Assembly (NCBI RefSeq): GCF_008830185.1
Contig: NZ_WAGX01000005.1
Coordinates: 62,001-126,000 of the forward strand
Direction of reading: 5' to 3'
From: Candidatus Galacturonatibacter soehngenii
GTDB taxonomy: Bacteria; Bacillota; Clostridia; Lachnospirales; Lachnospiraceae
DNA length: 64,000 nt
Shown here: piece after piece, positions 63,019-64,000 of the stretch
Layout of the letters: each line of letters starts with the position of its first letter
Numbering within the stretch: the stretch's first letter is position 1
Notes under the pieces: generated by a model
Told to the model about the DNA's origin: nothing
Databases searched by the model: none
The model's input: only the letters and a program-made list of their open reading frames with translations
Made by a program: the position numbers and the translations under genes

Positions 63019-64000
63019 TTATCTAATGCTTAATGCATCACACATAACGCATCTTCTGCTCTTTGTAAAGTTCTTAGCTGATGTTAACCCTTCACCTGTA
63101 CGGCTTGCAATGGTGAAAGTAGCATAGCCTTCTCCGCCAAATCCAAGTGCAGAATAGGAAGGACCATTCTTAACAAAAATAGCGGTATCAATTGCTTTTC
63201 CAAATTTTGTTAAGTTATTTACATTCGTGGAATGCATATGTGCAGAATGTCTGTTACCTTGTTCTAATTCTACTGCAACTTCGATTCCTTCATCTACGTC
63301 TTTTACTTCTACAATTCCAAGAATTGGCATCATCAATTCTTCTTCAATCAATGGATGTTTTTTATCTCCTTTGAAGATAATACAACGAATCTCATCTCCA
63401 ACCGTTACTCCAATTTTATTTAAAAGAACTTTTGCACTTCGACCAACACATTCTCTATTTAAAATCTTTTTACCATTTTTCTCAACTAAAACTGTAGAAA
63501 CTAATTTTGCTACTTCTTCGTCATTTGCTCTATAGCAACCTGCCTCTTCCATATAGTACATCAATTCATCTGTAATGGAACTTACTGCTATGACTTCTTT
63601 TTCTGCTATACATGGAAGGTTGTTATCAAATGTTGCACCATTTACAATGTCTTCGGCAGCTTTTGGGATATTTGCTGTTTCATCAACCAATACTGGTGGA
63701 TTTCCTGCTCCTGCCCCCATTGCTCTCTTTCCTGAGGAAAGTACCGTTGTTACAACACCTGGCCCACCAGTTGCAACCAATAACGAAATATCCTTGTGAC
63801 CAAAAATAGTCTTACTCACATCCATAGTCGGATTCTCAACCGCTACTGCAAGATTTTCTGGTCCTCCAACTTCAACACTTGCTCTGTTTACCATATCGAT
63901 TGCAAGATTTGATACATTCTTTGCGGATGGATGTGGTGCAAATACGACAGAATTTCCTGCTGCTAACATTCCAATTGAATTGCAGATGACTGTCTCTGTT
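63019..64000 (-). CDS. pduP: CoA-acylating propionaldehyde dehydrogenase (partial, 5' end outside window)
   Basis: About 327 C-terminal residues are present, and the frame runs on past the right edge. The sequence matches PduP/EutE: TETVICNSIGMLAAGNSVVFAPHPSAKN, the catalytic cysteine in FDNNLPCIAEKEV, and the NAD-binding segment VATGGPGVVTTVLSSGKRA. It oxidises propionaldehyde with CoA and NAD to propionyl-CoA. It ends 14 bases before the alcohol dehydrogenase. Confidence 0.94.
   Translation of the reverse strand, partial: TETVICNSIGMLAAGNSVVFAPHPSAKNVSNLAIDMVNRASVEVGGPENLAVAVENPTMDVSKTIFGHKDISLLVATGGPGVVTTVLSSGKRAMGAGAGNPPVLVDETANIPKAAEDIVNGATFDNNLPCIAEKEVIAVSSITDELMYYMEEAGCYRANDEEVAKLVSTVLVEKNGKKILNRECVGRSAKVLLNKIGVTVGDEIRCIIFKGDKKHPLIEEELMMPILGIVEVKDVDEGIEVAVELEQGNRHSAHMHSTNVNNLTKFGKAIDTAIFVKNGPSYSALGFGGEGYATFTIASRTGEGLTSAKNFTKSRRCVMCDALSIR

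Overview
The window is a low-GC Firmicute chromosome segment. A spore photoproduct lyase, AGGAGG-type ribosome binding sites, PRD antiterminators with RAT sequences and the gene set as a whole point to the Clostridia. The order of the microcompartment genes at the right edge resembles the fucose/rhamnose compartment locus known from Clostridium (Lachnoclostridium) phytofermentans and related Lachnospiraceae. This assignment comes from gene content only. Almost every gene is on the minus strand.

Positions 1-9577 hold a defence island that reads as one minus-strand operon: a small XRE regulator, a C5-cytosine DNA methyltransferase, a McrB-like AAA+ protein, a DUF2357/McrC-like nuclease, a Vsr endonuclease, and a three-gene ABC-three-component (ABC-3C) set (nuclease-like effector, middle component, SMC/RecF-like ATPase cut by the window edge). 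Positions about 9.7-17.3 kb are a decayed Tn1549/CTn-type conjugative element: relaxase, MobC, a small conserved protein, topoisomerase III, a 5'-truncated ArdC-like antirestriction/metallopeptidase protein, an IS3-family insertion, and a 3'-truncated DUF5688 gene. Positions 17.4-21.6 kb hold SfsA, a cupin and a flavin-reductase-like protein divergent from a TetR regulator, a metallo-beta-lactamase-fold hydrolase, and small HTH and membrane genes with clear operators.

Positions 21.8-33.5 kb are housekeeping: pyruvate phosphate dikinase, glycyl-tRNA synthetase, a lipoprotein, recO, a YqzL-like gene, era, an M16 peptidase, a HAD phosphatase and a TIGR04086 membrane protein. Positions 33.6-40.4 kb are a complete phosphate operon (pstS-pstC-pstA-pstB-phoU-phoP-phoR) with Pho-box repeats upstream of pstS. 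A glucose-type PTS transporter and its BglG-family antiterminator follow, each with a RAT/terminator pair in its leader. After splB comes a ugp-type glycerol-3-phosphate operon (ugpC-A-E-B-Q), also preceded by a three-repeat Pho box, so phosphate starvation probably controls both clusters.

Positions 50.3-57.2 kb carry an FMN-binding split-barrel protein, a metallophosphoesterase, a DUF4914 P-loop protein, rhamnulokinase, a DeoR regulator and an alpha/beta hydrolase. Positions 57.3-64.0 kb are the distal part of a bacterial microcompartment operon: aldehyde dehydrogenase (partial), Zn-type alcohol dehydrogenase with an encapsulation-like N-terminus, four single-domain BMC shell proteins, PduL, an EutN/PduN vertex protein, a PduS-like flavin/Fe-S protein and a PduT-like double-domain shell protein. 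Together they fit 1,2-propanediol breakdown from deoxy sugars: propionaldehyde to propionyl-CoA to propionyl phosphate, with propanol formation recycling NADH. The diol dehydratase and aldolase would lie beyond the right edge.
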